NCBI RefSeq assembly: GCF_002382885.1
Contig: NZ_NWVL01000044.1
Coordinates: 1-64,000, forward strand
DNA length: 64,000 nt
Direction of reading: 5' to 3'
Source: Streptomyces sp. WZ.A104
GTDB lineage: Bacteria; Actinomycetota; Actinomycetes; Streptomycetales; Streptomycetaceae
Of the stretch, positions 34,324 through 43,140 are shown piece by piece; the first letter of the stretch is position 1, and each line of letters begins with the position of its first letter. Under the pieces are notes generated by a model that saw nothing but the letters and a program-made list of their open reading frames with translations, ran no database searches and was not told the origin of the DNA. A program made the translations under genes and the position numbers.

Positions 34324-36824
34324 TGCGCTGCCGCCTTCCCGACGAGGTCCTCGGCGGCCGGAGTCGCGCCGCCGCCCTTGTACGCCACGCGCCACAGCGC
34401 GGACTTGGAGTCGGAGGTGAAGAAGCCGCGCCCGTAGTCCAGGACGTACAGCGAACCGTCCGGTGCGAACTTCCAGTCCATCAGATTGCGGATGCCGTCC
34501 GCCCCGACCGGGATGATCCTCTTCAACGACTCGGCGTGCACGGGCAGTCCGCCCCTGCCGACGGTCCTCGGGTCGGTGATGACCGCGTGCCGGGGCTGGG
34601 TGCCGTCGTAGAAGTCACCGACGAACCACTTGCCGTCCCAGTACGCGGGCCACTTGGCGGTGGACTCGCTCCGCGCGTCGAAGCGGTAGACCGGGCCGTT
34701 CATCGTGGCCTGCCCGCCGCCCTTCAGCCAGGGCAGCAACTCCTCGCCCTCCTCCGTCTTGTAGCTCGGGACGCCGTTCTCGTCGCGCGGGTAGTCCACC
34801 CCGCCGCCCTGCGGCGAGTACCAGATGGTGTTCGGGGTGACCGGCGGCAGCTTGACCAGCCCGTCGTTGTGCGGCGACTCGTTCCTGGGCGCGTCGCAGT
34901 CGTACCAGCCCAGCGGTCGGCTCGGGTCGGGCAGATTCCGGTCCCGGTAGGGCTGGTTGTTGCCCATGCAGTACGGCCAGCCGTGGTTGCCCGCCTCGGT
35001 GATCGCGGCGAACGTGTCGTACTTCGCCGGACCCCAGGTGGTGCTCGGCGCACCCGCGTCGGGGCCGACCCAGCCCGCGTACAGCGTGTCCGTCGCGGGG
35101 TCGACCGAGATCCGGGCCGGGTTGCGCACGCCCATCACGTAGATCTCGCCCCGGGTCTTCCCGCCGCCCTCGTCCGGCTCCTGCCCGGTGAAGAGGTTGC
35201 CCTCGGGCAGGGTGTACGTCCCGTCGTCCTCCGGGTGGATGCGCAGGATCTTGCCGTTGAGGTTGTTGGTGTTGCCCGAGGTCCGCCGCGCGTCGGCGAA
35301 GGCGATGCCGTTGTAGTTCGGCTCCGGGTTGTTTCCGGAGTAACCACCGCTGAAACCTGATGAGTTGTTGTCACCGGTCGCGATGTACAGGTTGTCCTTC
35401 GAGTCCCACGCCATGCCGCCGCCCGCGTGGCAGCAGCTGTGGATCTGCACCGGCCAGCCGAGCAGCACCTTCTCGGAGGCCAGGTCCAGCCTCCCGGACG
35501 CCGAGTCGTAGGTGAAGCGGGATACCTGACGGGCCGCCAACCGCCTGTCGCGGTCGATCTTCGCGTGCGGGGTGTAGTGCAGGTACACCCATCCGTTGGA
35601 CGCGAAGTCCGGGTCGAGCTCGATCCCGAGCAATCCCTCCTCGACCTTGACCAGTTCGTCGCCGCCGCCCTTGTTGCCGAAGACGTCCAGCGCACCCGCC
35701 AGGGTGACCTTCCCGGTCTTCGGGTCGTAGACGTGGATCTCGCCCTTGCCCTTGCCGATGTCCGGGTCGTTCCAGTCGATGACGACCGGGCTGGAGCTGT
35801 CGGCGCCGCCGCGCCCGATGTAGAAGACCTTCCCGTCCGGCGCGGTCACCAGACCGTGCGGCTCGCCGATCTGGTCGTTCCGGCCCGGCTGGTTGGGCTG
35901 GGTGAGCCGTTCGGCGGTGTAGTTGGACGTGATGGTCGCCTTGCAGTCGGCCTGCGAGGTCCGGTTCGTCCAGGCGAGCGCTCCGCGCAGATGGTCGCGG
36001 AAGTCGGTCTCCGCGAAGCTGTCCGCCGTACCGCCCATCGCCGTGTAGAAGGACCGGCCGCCGTCGTAGTCCCGGCACCAGGAGACCGGGTGGTCCCAGC
36101 CGTTGGCGCTCGTGCCCGGCCGGTACGTCAACTCCCGCACCCGCGCCACGGTGTGGACGTCACCTGACGGATTCTTCGTCCAGTTCAGCCACTTGTCGGG
36201 GCGCTTCCACTCCAGCGGCAGGTTCTTGGTGGCCGGGTGGACCCGGTCGCCGATCTCAACGGTCGCCCGCTGCACCGCCGTCGGGCTGCCGCCCGCCGGA
36301 CGGGCACCCACCAGGCCGGTGAACCAGTCCGAGTACGGCTCGGTGCGCGCCGCGTCATGGATGCCGAGAAAGCCGCCGCCCGCCTCCATGTACGCCTCCA
36401 GGCCCGCCTCCTGCTCCGGGTCGAGGACGTCGCCGCCACCGGTGAGGAAGACGACGGCGTGGAACGAGCCGAGCCGCTTGCCGTTGGTGAAGACCTTGGG
36501 GTCGGCGGTGGCCGCGATGGTGAACCGCCCGGCCTCCGGGCCGGTCTGCCCGATCTTCTCGATCGCCGCTATCCCCGCGTCCGTGTACGGGGCCTCGTCG
36601 CCCGCCGAGGCGTGGAAGACCAGCACTTTGACCTGGTTCGTCGCCCCCGGCGGGGACGGCAGAGACAACGTTGTCGCCATTCTCTCGACCAGGTCCCGGT
36701 CGGGCGATGTGCCCGCGTTGGCCGGGCCCCCGCCGCTCAGCAGGGACACGGTCAGTGCGCCGGCCGCCAGGGCCGCCGCGAGGCCGCGTCGTGATCCGGA
36801 CCGGTGATGCGGCGCGCGCTGCAT
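34320..36824 (-). CDS. Secreted ThuA-domain / PQQ-type sugar dehydrogenase fusion
   Basis: An 834-residue exported protein. The signal peptide (about 12-38) ends GPANAG. A ThuA-like amidotransferase-fold domain (about 60-285) includes VKVLVFHASAGDEAPYTDAG and GGGFLGIHDAARTEPY. The second half (about 310-825) is a six-bladed glucose/sorbosone dehydrogenase (GSDH) propeller, with GEPHGLVTAPDGKVFYIGRGG, LLGIELDPDFASNGWVYLHY, GGGMAWDSKDNLYIATGD and GVRNPARISVDPATDTLYAG. GSDH propellers usually use PQQ to oxidise sugars. ATG 36824 is used; GTG 36836 is close by. It overlaps the cupredoxin-DUF1080 gene by 4 bases and is divergent from the laccase gene. Confidence 0.88.
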   Translation of the reverse strand: MQRAPHHRSGSRRGLAAALAAGALTVSLLSGGGPANAGTSPDRDLVERMATTLSLPSPPGATNQVKVLVFHASAGDEAPYTDAGIAAIEKIGQTGPEAGRFTIAATADPKVFTNGKRLGSFHAVVFLTGGGDVLDPEQEAGLEAYMEAGGGFLGIHDAARTEPYSDWFTGLVGARPAGGSPTAVQRATVEIGDRVHPATKNLPLEWKRPDKWLNWTKNPSGDVHTVARVRELTYRPGTSANGWDHPVSWCRDYDGGRSFYTAMGGTADSFAETDFRDHLRGALAWTNRTSQADCKATITSNYTAERLTQPNQPGRNDQIGEPHGLVTAPDGKVFYIGRGGADSSSPVVIDWNDPDIGKGKGEIHVYDPKTGKVTLAGALDVFGNKGGGDELVKVEEGLLGIELDPDFASNGWVYLHYTPHAKIDRDRRLAARQVSRFTYDSASGRLDLASEKVLLGWPVQIHSCCHAGGGMAWDSKDNLYIATGDNNSSGFSGGYSGNNPEPNYNGIAFADARRTSGNTNNLNGKILRIHPEDDGTYTLPEGNLFTGQEPDEGGGKTRGEIYVMGVRNPARISVDPATDTLYAGWVGPDAGAPSTTWGPAKYDTFAAITEAGNHGWPYCMGNNQPYRDRNLPDPSRPLGWYDCDAPRNESPHNDGLVKLPPVTPNTIWYSPQGGGVDYPRDENGVPSYKTEEGEELLPWLKGGGQATMNGPVYRFDARSESTAKWPAYWDGKWFVGDFYDGTQPRHAVITDPRTVGRGGLPVHAESLKRIIPVGADGIRNLMDWKFAPDGSLYVLDYGRGFFTSDSKSALWRVAYKGGGATPAAEDLVGKAAAQ

Positions 36825-36920
36825 GTGGTCACCCACCCCTCTGTGGTCACTGCACCTCTCGGTGACTGTGGGTCGCTCGCTCTTCGTCACTGCCTCTTGT
36901 GTTCACTGCGACAGCGCACG

Positions 36921-36949
36921 AAGCTAGACCCCTTTTCGCGGTCCGCCAA
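36921..36949 (-). promoter_or_regulatory. Candidate promoter of the sugar dehydrogenase/cupredoxin operon
   Basis: Read leftward, TTGGCG (36949-36944) and TAGCTT (36926-36921) are separated by exactly 17 bp, in the A/T-richest part of the divergent region. Three TCACTGC words lie between it and the gene (36847-36853, 36887-36893, 36903-36909) and could be binding sites in the leader. Confidence 0.45.
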
Positions 36950-37026
36950 TAGCTATGGCAGCAATGGCACGAACTTTGTCCTGGGTGTGGATAAACGGGA
37001 TGGTCCCGGCTACGGTGTGGTCCGAT

Positions 37027-37072
37027 CCGGGGATCCCCGGAGACCCCCCTGACGTCTCCGCGGTGACGTCAG
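37027..37072 (+). promoter_or_regulatory. Two dyads upstream of the laccase gene
   Basis: A 14 bp perfect palindrome, CCGGGGATCCCCGG, at 37027-37040 is followed at 37049-37072 by an 8-8-8 inverted repeat, CTGACGTC-8-GACGTCAG. It ends 27 bases before the laccase ATG. The second has the size of a dimeric repressor site and could be an operator, possibly metal-responsive. Confidence 0.4.
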
Positions 37073-37099
37073 TTTCCTTATCGCAATGGGGAGTTCGAC

Positions 37100-38155
37100 A
37101 TGAACCGACGGACCTTCGGCCGACGGATGCTGGTCGGTGGCGCGGCCGCTGCGGCGACAGGGGTGACATCGTTGTCGCTCGGTGCGGTGAATGCAAGCTC
37201 CGCCGAGAACCCGCCGCGCACCGCCCCGGCCGGAGGTGTGGTGCGCCGACTGAGGATGTACGCCGAGAAGTTGGCGGACGGTCAGCTCGGTTACGGCTTC
37301 GAGAAGGGCAAGGCCTCGGTGCCCGGCCCCCTCATCGAGCTGAACGAGGGCGACACCATGCACATCGAGTTCGAGAACCTCACTGACGTCGACGCCAGCC
37401 TCCACGTCCACGGCGTCGACTACGACATCGCCAACGACGGCACCCGGATGAACAGGAGCCACGTCGAACCCGGCGGCACCCGTACGTACACCTGGCGCAC
37501 GCACGCCCCGGGCCGCCGTAAGGACGGCACCTACGAGCCGGGCAGCGCGGGCTACTGGCACTACCACGACCACGTCGTCGGCACGGACCACGGCACCGGC
37601 GGCATTCGCAGGGGGCTCTACGGGCCGGTCGTCGTGCGCCGCAAGGGCGACATCCTGCCCGACAAGACGTTCACGATCGTCTTCAACGACATGACGATCA
37701 ACAACAAGACGGCCCACAACAGCGTCAACTTCGAGGCCACGGTGGGTGACCGGCTCGAGTTCGTGATGATCACGCACGGCGAGTACTACCACACCTTCCA
37801 CATCCACGGTCACCGCTGGGCGGACAACCGGACCGGCATCCTCACCGGCCCCGACGACCCCAGCCGGGTCATCGACAACAAGATCTGCGGCCCCGCCGAC
37901 TCCTTCGGCCTCCAGATCATCGCGGGCGAACGCGTGGGCGCGGGCGCCTGGATGTACCACTGCCATGTGCAGAGTCACTCCGACATGGGGATGGCGGGGC
38001 TGCTGCTGATCAAGAAGCCGGACGGCACGATCCCGGGCTACGAACCGCACCATGCGGCGGCCGGCACGGAGAAGAGAGGCAGCACGGAGGAGAGGAGCAG
38101 CACGGAGGAGAAGAGCCGTACGGCGGAGGCAGGCGCGGCCGAGCACCAGCACTGA
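37100..38155 (+). CDS. Two-domain small laccase (SLAC-type multicopper oxidase)
   Basis: A 351-residue secreted multicopper oxidase that oxidises phenols and other donors and reduces O2 to water, working as a trimer in this family. The Tat signal is MNRRTFGRRMLVGG. Copper ligands lie at the same positions as in S. coelicolor SLAC as I remember it: His102 and His104 (LHVHG), the YWHYHDH pair, the HTFHIHGH set, and His287-Cys288-His289-His293 with Met298 in YHCHVQSHSDMGM. The last 40 residues are a variable Glu/Ser/Arg tail ending AEHQH. It is divergent from the secreted sugar dehydrogenase/cupredoxin operon. Confidence 0.96.
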   Translation: MNRRTFGRRMLVGGAAAAATGVTSLSLGAVNASSAENPPRTAPAGGVVRRLRMYAEKLADGQLGYGFEKGKASVPGPLIELNEGDTMHIEFENLTDVDASLHVHGVDYDIANDGTRMNRSHVEPGGTRTYTWRTHAPGRRKDGTYEPGSAGYWHYHDHVVGTDHGTGGIRRGLYGPVVVRRKGDILPDKTFTIVFNDMTINNKTAHNSVNFEATVGDRLEFVMITHGEYYHTFHIHGHRWADNRTGILTGPDDPSRVIDNKICGPADSFGLQIIAGERVGAGAWMYHCHVQSHSDMGMAGLLLIKKPDGTIPGYEPHHAAAGTEKRGSTEERSSTEEKSRTAEAGAAEHQH

Positions 38156-38414
38156 CGGGCCGCGGGGCCGGGCCGGGCCGTGGCGGCGGGGTCGCGACGC
38201 ACCGGCGCAACCCTTCGCACCGGGAAACCCTCCATCCCTACGCTGTGCCACACCGTGTACGCGGGGAGGGGTGTGGACCCGCAGCCCGGTCGGCCCTGTG
38301 CGGACTGCGGTTGTCAGTGCCCGGTGCCAGACTCGACGGGAGAGGAAGCACCCAGGAGCCACAGCACGACGAGCGGGACCGTCCGGATCGACCGGATCGA
38401 CGGAGGAACATGCC

Positions 38415-39209
38415 ATGACCAGCCCGACCTTCCACGACGGAGCACCCAACTGGGTCGATCTCGGCACTCCCGACCTCGACGGGGCCGCCGCCTTCTACCG
38501 GGACCTTTTCGGGTGGGGCCTGATCCCCGGCGGCCCCGAGGTCGGGGGCTACGGCATGTTCACCCTGGACGACCGGTACGTCGGCGGGGTGATGGCGGTC
38601 TCCGAGGACGAGGCGCCCAGCGCCTGGTCGGTCTCGTTCCAGTCGCCCGACGTCGACGCCACCGCCGCGGCGATCACGAAGGCGGGCGGGAGTGCCGCGT
38701 TCGAGGTGATGGACGTCCTCGACTACGGCCGCATGGGCGGCTTCACCGACCCGGCCGGAGCGTATTTCGGGGTGTGGCAGCCGAAGGAGCACCGTGGTTT
38801 CGGCGTCGTCCAGGAGCCCGGCTCGTTCCTCTGGGCCGAGCTCTACACCCCGGACGTCCCGGCGGCGGCCACCTTCTTCAACCGTGTCCTCGGCTGGCGG
38901 ACCGACGAGATGAAGGTGGAGGGCACCGACTACACCTACACCACCGTCCATCCGGCGAGCGCCGGCCCGGAGGCGTCGTTCGGCGGTCTCGTCCGGATGG
39001 GGGACGTCCCCTCCGAGGCGGCGCGCGGCTCCCACTGGCTGCCGTACTTCGACGTGGCCGACGTCGACGCCGTCGTGGCCGAGGCGAAGCGGCTCGGCGG
39101 CACGGAGACACTGGCGGCGATGGAGGTCCCCGGCGTCGGCAAGCTGGCCAACGTCGCCGACCCGTACGGAGCGGTCTTCGCCGTGATGAAGCCCGAACCG
39201 AGGCAGTAG
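38415..39209 (+). CDS. Two-domain VOC (glyoxalase/bleomycin-resistance fold) protein
   Basis: A 264-residue protein made of two vicinal-oxygen-chelate units (about 8-125 and 135-260). Each begins with a W(V/A)(D/E)L strand: NWVDLGTPDLDGAAAFYRDL and LWAELYTPDVPAAATFFNRV. The layout matches Cfp30B-like actinobacterial proteins. FTDPAGAYFGVWQP and VADPYGAVFAVMKP are the closing strands. ATG 38415 follows GGAGG at 38402-38406. The substrate is unknown; family members act in aldehyde detoxification or small-molecule binding. Confidence 0.9.
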   Translation: MTSPTFHDGAPNWVDLGTPDLDGAAAFYRDLFGWGLIPGGPEVGGYGMFTLDDRYVGGVMAVSEDEAPSAWSVSFQSPDVDATAAAITKAGGSAAFEVMDVLDYGRMGGFTDPAGAYFGVWQPKEHRGFGVVQEPGSFLWAELYTPDVPAAATFFNRVLGWRTDEMKVEGTDYTYTTVHPASAGPEASFGGLVRMGDVPSEAARGSHWLPYFDVADVDAVVAEAKRLGGTETLAAMEVPGVGKLANVADPYGAVFAVMKPEPRQ

Positions 39210-39243
39210 CCGCAGCTCCGGCCCCCGGCCGTGGGTGTGTGGA

Positions 39244-39271
39244 TTGATGAATCGTTGATCAGTCGTTTATC
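39244..39271 (+). promoter_or_regulatory. Candidate promoter of the WhiB-like gene
   Basis: TTGATG (39244-39249) and TTTATC (39266-39271) lie 16 bp apart in a short A/T-rich island that includes TTGATCA. Transcription would start about 15 bases before the ATG at 39293. Confidence 0.4.
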
Positions 39272-39292
39272 GACGCGGGACACCGTGGGCAC

Positions 39293-39547
39293 ATGCTGAT
39301 CAACACCGTGACCGACGACGCGCTCGCCTGGCAGGAGACCGCGTTGTGCGCGCAGGCCGGGCCCGAGTTCTTCTTCCCGGCCCCGGGCAGCTCGACGCGC
39401 GAGGCCAAGCAACTGTGCAACGCCTGCGAAGGACGTCTGGCGTGCCTGGACTACGCATTGGCCAACGACGAACGGTTCGGTGTCTGGGGCGGACTCTCCG
39501 AGAAGGAGCGCGAGCGGCTCCGCAGAGAAGGACGCGACCAGGACTGA
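39293..39547 (+). CDS. WhiB-family iron-sulfur transcription factor
   Basis: An 84-residue Wbl protein. The four cluster-binding cysteines are C19, C42, C45 and C51 (CxxC...C pattern: LCNACEGRLAC). The diagnostic GVWGG turn is followed by a basic DNA-contact segment (LSEKERERLRREGRD). Wbl proteins bind a [4Fe-4S] cluster and usually act with the sigma-A subunit. The FFPAPGSSTREAKQLC stretch is closest to WhiB/WblE-like members. No partner gene is adjacent. Confidence 0.93.
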   Translation: MLINTVTDDALAWQETALCAQAGPEFFFPAPGSSTREAKQLCNACEGRLACLDYALANDERFGVWGGLSEKERERLRREGRDQD

Positions 39548-39655
39548 ACGGCTCCCGCACCCCGCGTCCCAGAACCCCGGCACCTCCTCGCACCACCGCC
39601 CTCACTCACCGTAAATCCCTGGGGTGTTCGAGGGGCGGCGCGGCACAATCTGCGG

Positions 39656-42600
39656 ATGACCCACGCACAGCCGCTCGCCCTCGCCGCCGCCCTCCTCGAC
39701 GCTCTGGACCCGCTGCCCCACCCGCAGCGCATGCGTGAACTCGCGGTGCGGGCCCGGCGGCTGGCCGACGAGGGACGGCTGCGCGGGGTCCTGGCGGAGC
39801 TGGAGGACGGTGACCCCTACGAGCGCCGGATCGCATCGGTAGCCGCCGCCGTCGGCCAGGACGCCGAGTGGTGCGGAGCGCACCTCGCCGACGAGGACGC
39901 CGTGGTCCGTGGCCACGCCTTCCGTGAGGCACGGCACCTCGGGGTACCGGACGCGGCGTACGAGACCGCCTTCGCCGACGCCCCCGCCGTCGTACGCCGT
40001 CGGCTGATGGAGGCGATCGTGGCCGACGGGCGTACGGCGCTCGCCGACCGGTTGATCCGGACCGTGCGCGAGACCTGGGGCGACATCGAGGCGGCCCGTC
40101 TGCTGCCCGGCTGCCCGGCCGGGACCGTGGTGGAGCTGCTGCCCGACCTGTGGCGCTCGGTGACGTGCTGGACCTCGCTCGGCCGCCGCCACCCCGGAGC
40201 GCTTCTGGACGCCGCCGAACGCGAGCTGACCGGCCTGCTCCCGGCCGGGCGCGACGCCTGGTGGCAGCGGTACGCATACGACCGGGGCATCGCCGCGGCG
40301 ACACCCGCCCTCCCGCACCGGGTGCTCGACCTCCTCGAACGGCACGGGCCCACCCGGCTTCCCGTGTCGCTGCACAGCCGCCTCGGACACCTCGTCGCCG
40401 CCGACCCGGCCCGCTTCGCCCGCCTCCTCCTGCGGCCCGACAGCTGCGCGCTGCCGCCCCGGGTGCTCAGCGGGACCCTGCTGCGCCGGCTGGTCCGCAC
40501 CCTGCCCGACGCCCTCCTCGTCGAACTGGGCCGCAGCGCGACGGCCCCGGCCGGCCGGCTGGCCCGGCTGCTGCTCGCCCTGCCGCCCGGCCGCCGCGCC
40601 GCCCTCCACGAGGCAGTCACCGAAGGCCGGGGCGAGGGAACGCCGGTGGCCGTCGTCGACACCGAGCTTCTCGACGCCCTGCCCCGTACCCGGGTCACCG
40701 AAGTGGCCCGGCGACTGGCCGACCGGGCCCGGACCCGGGGCGCGAACGACCTCGCCGTCCTCACCGCCGAGTCCTATCTGCCCTTCGCCGAGACGCGGGA
40801 ACGTCTTCTCGCCGCCACCCGCCGTCCCGCCGCCGACGACCGCGGCGAGGCCTGGTCGCTGCTCGTCCGCAACGCGGGCCGCACCGGCGATCCGTCCCCC
40901 GTCGCCACCGTTCTGGAGGACCTGCTGCGGCTGCGCAACGAACAGGACCTCGTCCGCCAGTACGCCATGAAGGCTCTGCTCTGCGTGAAGCCCGCGCTCT
41001 TCACCGACGCCGTGGAACCGCTGCTCGACCGCATCGCCGCCGACGCCGTCGAGGCGCGCGACTCGTCCACCTGGACCCGCTCCGCGCTCAGCTCCCTGGC
41101 CCTCGCCGTGCTGCGCGAGCACGCGGTCACCGGACAGCGCGCCCTGGTCAACTGGGCGCTGCGCACCCTGGTCCGGATCACCGGCAACAGCGGCAGCGCC
41201 GACCTCGGCCGCCTGGACCGGGCCCTGCGCCGGGGTCAGGAGCACACGGTGTTCGACGCGTTGCGGCCCTGGCTGGAAGCGGGCGCCGAACGCTCCGACT
41301 ACGGCCTCGTGCTCGCCCTCGCCCGGGCCGTCGGCCGCCGTGCCGAGGGCATGCCCGGCCTTCAGGAGCTGCTGTGGCAGGCCGTGAACCACGGCGGTGA
41401 ACCGACGGCCCGGAGCGCGGCCGCCCTCTGGCTCCGGGCACCGGCCGACCGGGACGCCAGGGTCGGACGGCTGCTGGCCAGGGACCCGTCGGCCGCCGCA
41501 CTCCCCGACGTGCAGCGTGTCCTGACCCACCGTCGGACCGATCTGCTCGACGGGTACCTCGACGGGGCACCGCCCGTCGGGCGGTTCCTGCGCCCCGGCA
41601 CACCCTGGACCGTCGGCATCGCCGGGGCGGAGCGCTGGACGCCCTGTCAGCAGCGGGCGGCGCAGCGCGCGCTGGAGCGTACGGCGTCGGACGAGAAGCT
41701 GCCGCTGTACGCACGGGCCACCGCCCTGTGGGAGCTCGCCCGGGTCCCCGGGCGGGGCGCCGACGCCGTACGGGCCTGGACGAACGCCCCGGACGTGGTG
41801 CTCGCGGAAGCCGCGCTGGCCGCTCTCGCGTACACCGACCGGCCCGCCGACACGCTGCCCGACCTGCTCGCCCACACCGGCGACGACCGGGCGCGGGTCG
41901 CGGTGTACGCGGCGAGCCGGGCCGCCACGTTCGCCCGGCCCTCCCGGCTGGCCGGGCTGCTCGCCGCCCGTACGGCCCCCGGCACCGGCAAGGTCACCGG
42001 CCGCAAGGAGATGGTCCGCCTCGCCGCGGCTCTGCTGCCCCGCGCAGGGGCGGCCGCGCTGCTCGCCGATGCGTACGGGCAGCCGGACCAGCACCCGGAC
42101 GTGCGGGCCGCCTGTGTGGCCTCCGGTACGCCGCTGCTCGGCGAGGCGCGGATGTGGGAGGTGATGGAGAGCGCCGCCGGGGAGGTGCGCGCCCTGCGTG
42201 TCGCGGTGCTGCGGGCGCACCCCCTGGAGCTGGACCCGGCCCACCGGCCGCGTTACGCCCGGCTGGTCCAGCAGGTGTGCGACGCGGAGGACGACGCCCT
42301 GGCCGCCCTGGCCCACGGGGCGCTGGTGCCCTGGCTGCCCTGGGCCCCGCACGCCGCGGCGGTGCTGATGGACGCGGTCACCGAGCTGGACCGGCGCGGC
42401 CGGTGGCGCTCGGCCGCCGACGCCCTCGTGGAGGCCGCCCTTACCACCCCGGAGGCGGCCGTGGCCCTGAACCGCGCGCTGGGGCGGCTGGCCACCGGGG
42501 AGACGGCGGACGACGCGGGAGCGGAGCGCGACCGGCCCGCCCGGCAGCGGCTCGGGCATCTGACCGGGGCGCTGGCGCGGCGGACGGGCACGCACGACCG

Positions 42601-43105
42601 GCAGGGTGCGGCGGTGCTCGGTGAGGCGGGCCGGACCCTGGCCGCCCACCGCGACCTGGTGCCGGACGCCGTGTCGCTGCTCGCGCGCTCACTGGACCTG
42701 GAGGCGGACCCGGACACGCTGCACACCGACCTGGTCCGGCTGGCCGCCCTGCACACCGGCCGCCCGGCGCTCGCCGCCAGGACCGCGCTCACCGTCGGCC
42801 GCCGGGTCGCGGGCCCGGGGGGTGTCCTGCCGATCATGCCGGGCCCGCCGACAGGACACCCCCTCGGGATCGCCGGTCGCCCGGGGACGGAGACCGGCGA
42901 CCCGGACACGCTGCTGGTCGTCGTCGCACGGCTGGCGGGGACGGGGGACCCGGCCGAGGGCCTGTTCGCCGCCGAGCTGACCGTGGCGGGCGGCCGGCGA
43001 ACCGAGTGGACCGGCCCCTGGCGCACCCAGCTGCGGATGCTCCGCCAGCACCCCTCGGGCGATGTGCGCGATGTGGCGTACGCGGAGGTCACCGCCCAGG
43101 AGTAG
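39656..43105 (+). CDS. Very large helical-repeat (HEAT-like) protein
   Basis: A 1149-residue protein composed almost entirely of Leu/Ala/Arg-rich helical pairs of about 35-45 residues, as in HEAT or Armadillo-like solenoids. Examples are LPHRVLDLLERHGPTRLPVS and LYARATALWELARVPGRGAD. There is no signal peptide, membrane helix or catalytic motif. Its probable role is a protein-interaction scaffold. I believe similar unannotated proteins occur in other Streptomyces. ATG 39656 has no strong ribosome site. An equally long frame on the opposite strand is rejected as a shadow. Confidence 0.8.
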   Translation: MTHAQPLALAAALLDALDPLPHPQRMRELAVRARRLADEGRLRGVLAELEDGDPYERRIASVAAAVGQDAEWCGAHLADEDAVVRGHAFREARHLGVPDAAYETAFADAPAVVRRRLMEAIVADGRTALADRLIRTVRETWGDIEAARLLPGCPAGTVVELLPDLWRSVTCWTSLGRRHPGALLDAAERELTGLLPAGRDAWWQRYAYDRGIAAATPALPHRVLDLLERHGPTRLPVSLHSRLGHLVAADPARFARLLLRPDSCALPPRVLSGTLLRRLVRTLPDALLVELGRSATAPAGRLARLLLALPPGRRAALHEAVTEGRGEGTPVAVVDTELLDALPRTRVTEVARRLADRARTRGANDLAVLTAESYLPFAETRERLLAATRRPAADDRGEAWSLLVRNAGRTGDPSPVATVLEDLLRLRNEQDLVRQYAMKALLCVKPALFTDAVEPLLDRIAADAVEARDSSTWTRSALSSLALAVLREHAVTGQRALVNWALRTLVRITGNSGSADLGRLDRALRRGQEHTVFDALRPWLEAGAERSDYGLVLALARAVGRRAEGMPGLQELLWQAVNHGGEPTARSAAALWLRAPADRDARVGRLLARDPSAAALPDVQRVLTHRRTDLLDGYLDGAPPVGRFLRPGTPWTVGIAGAERWTPCQQRAAQRALERTASDEKLPLYARATALWELARVPGRGADAVRAWTNAPDVVLAEAALAALAYTDRPADTLPDLLAHTGDDRARVAVYAASRAATFARPSRLAGLLAARTAPGTGKVTGRKEMVRLAAALLPRAGAAALLADAYGQPDQHPDVRAACVASGTPLLGEARMWEVMESAAGEVRALRVAVLRAHPLELDPAHRPRYARLVQQVCDAEDDALAALAHGALVPWLPWAPHAAAVLMDAVTELDRRGRWRSAADALVEAALTTPEAAVALNRALGRLATGETADDAGAERDRPARQRLGHLTGALARRTGTHDRQGAAVLGEAGRTLAAHRDLVPDAVSLLARSLDLEADPDTLHTDLVRLAALHTGRPALAARTALTVGRRVAGPGGVLPIMPGPPTGHPLGIAGRPGTETGDPDTLLVVVARLAGTGDPAEGLFAAELTVAGGRRTEWTGPWRTQLRMLRQHPSGDVRDVAYAEVTAQE

Positions 43106-43140
43106 CGAGGGCCGGACCGGCCGCCGGACCAGGGCCCGGA

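Noticed and set aside
39602..42649. 1015-codon leftward frame opposite the helical-repeat gene
   Set aside because: Gly/Arg/Gln-rich shadow. The + strand product has regular helical repeats and a normal start.
43110..43122. GGCCGG-A-CCGGCC palindrome after the helical-repeat gene
   Set aside because: The arms are too close to form a stable hairpin of useful length.
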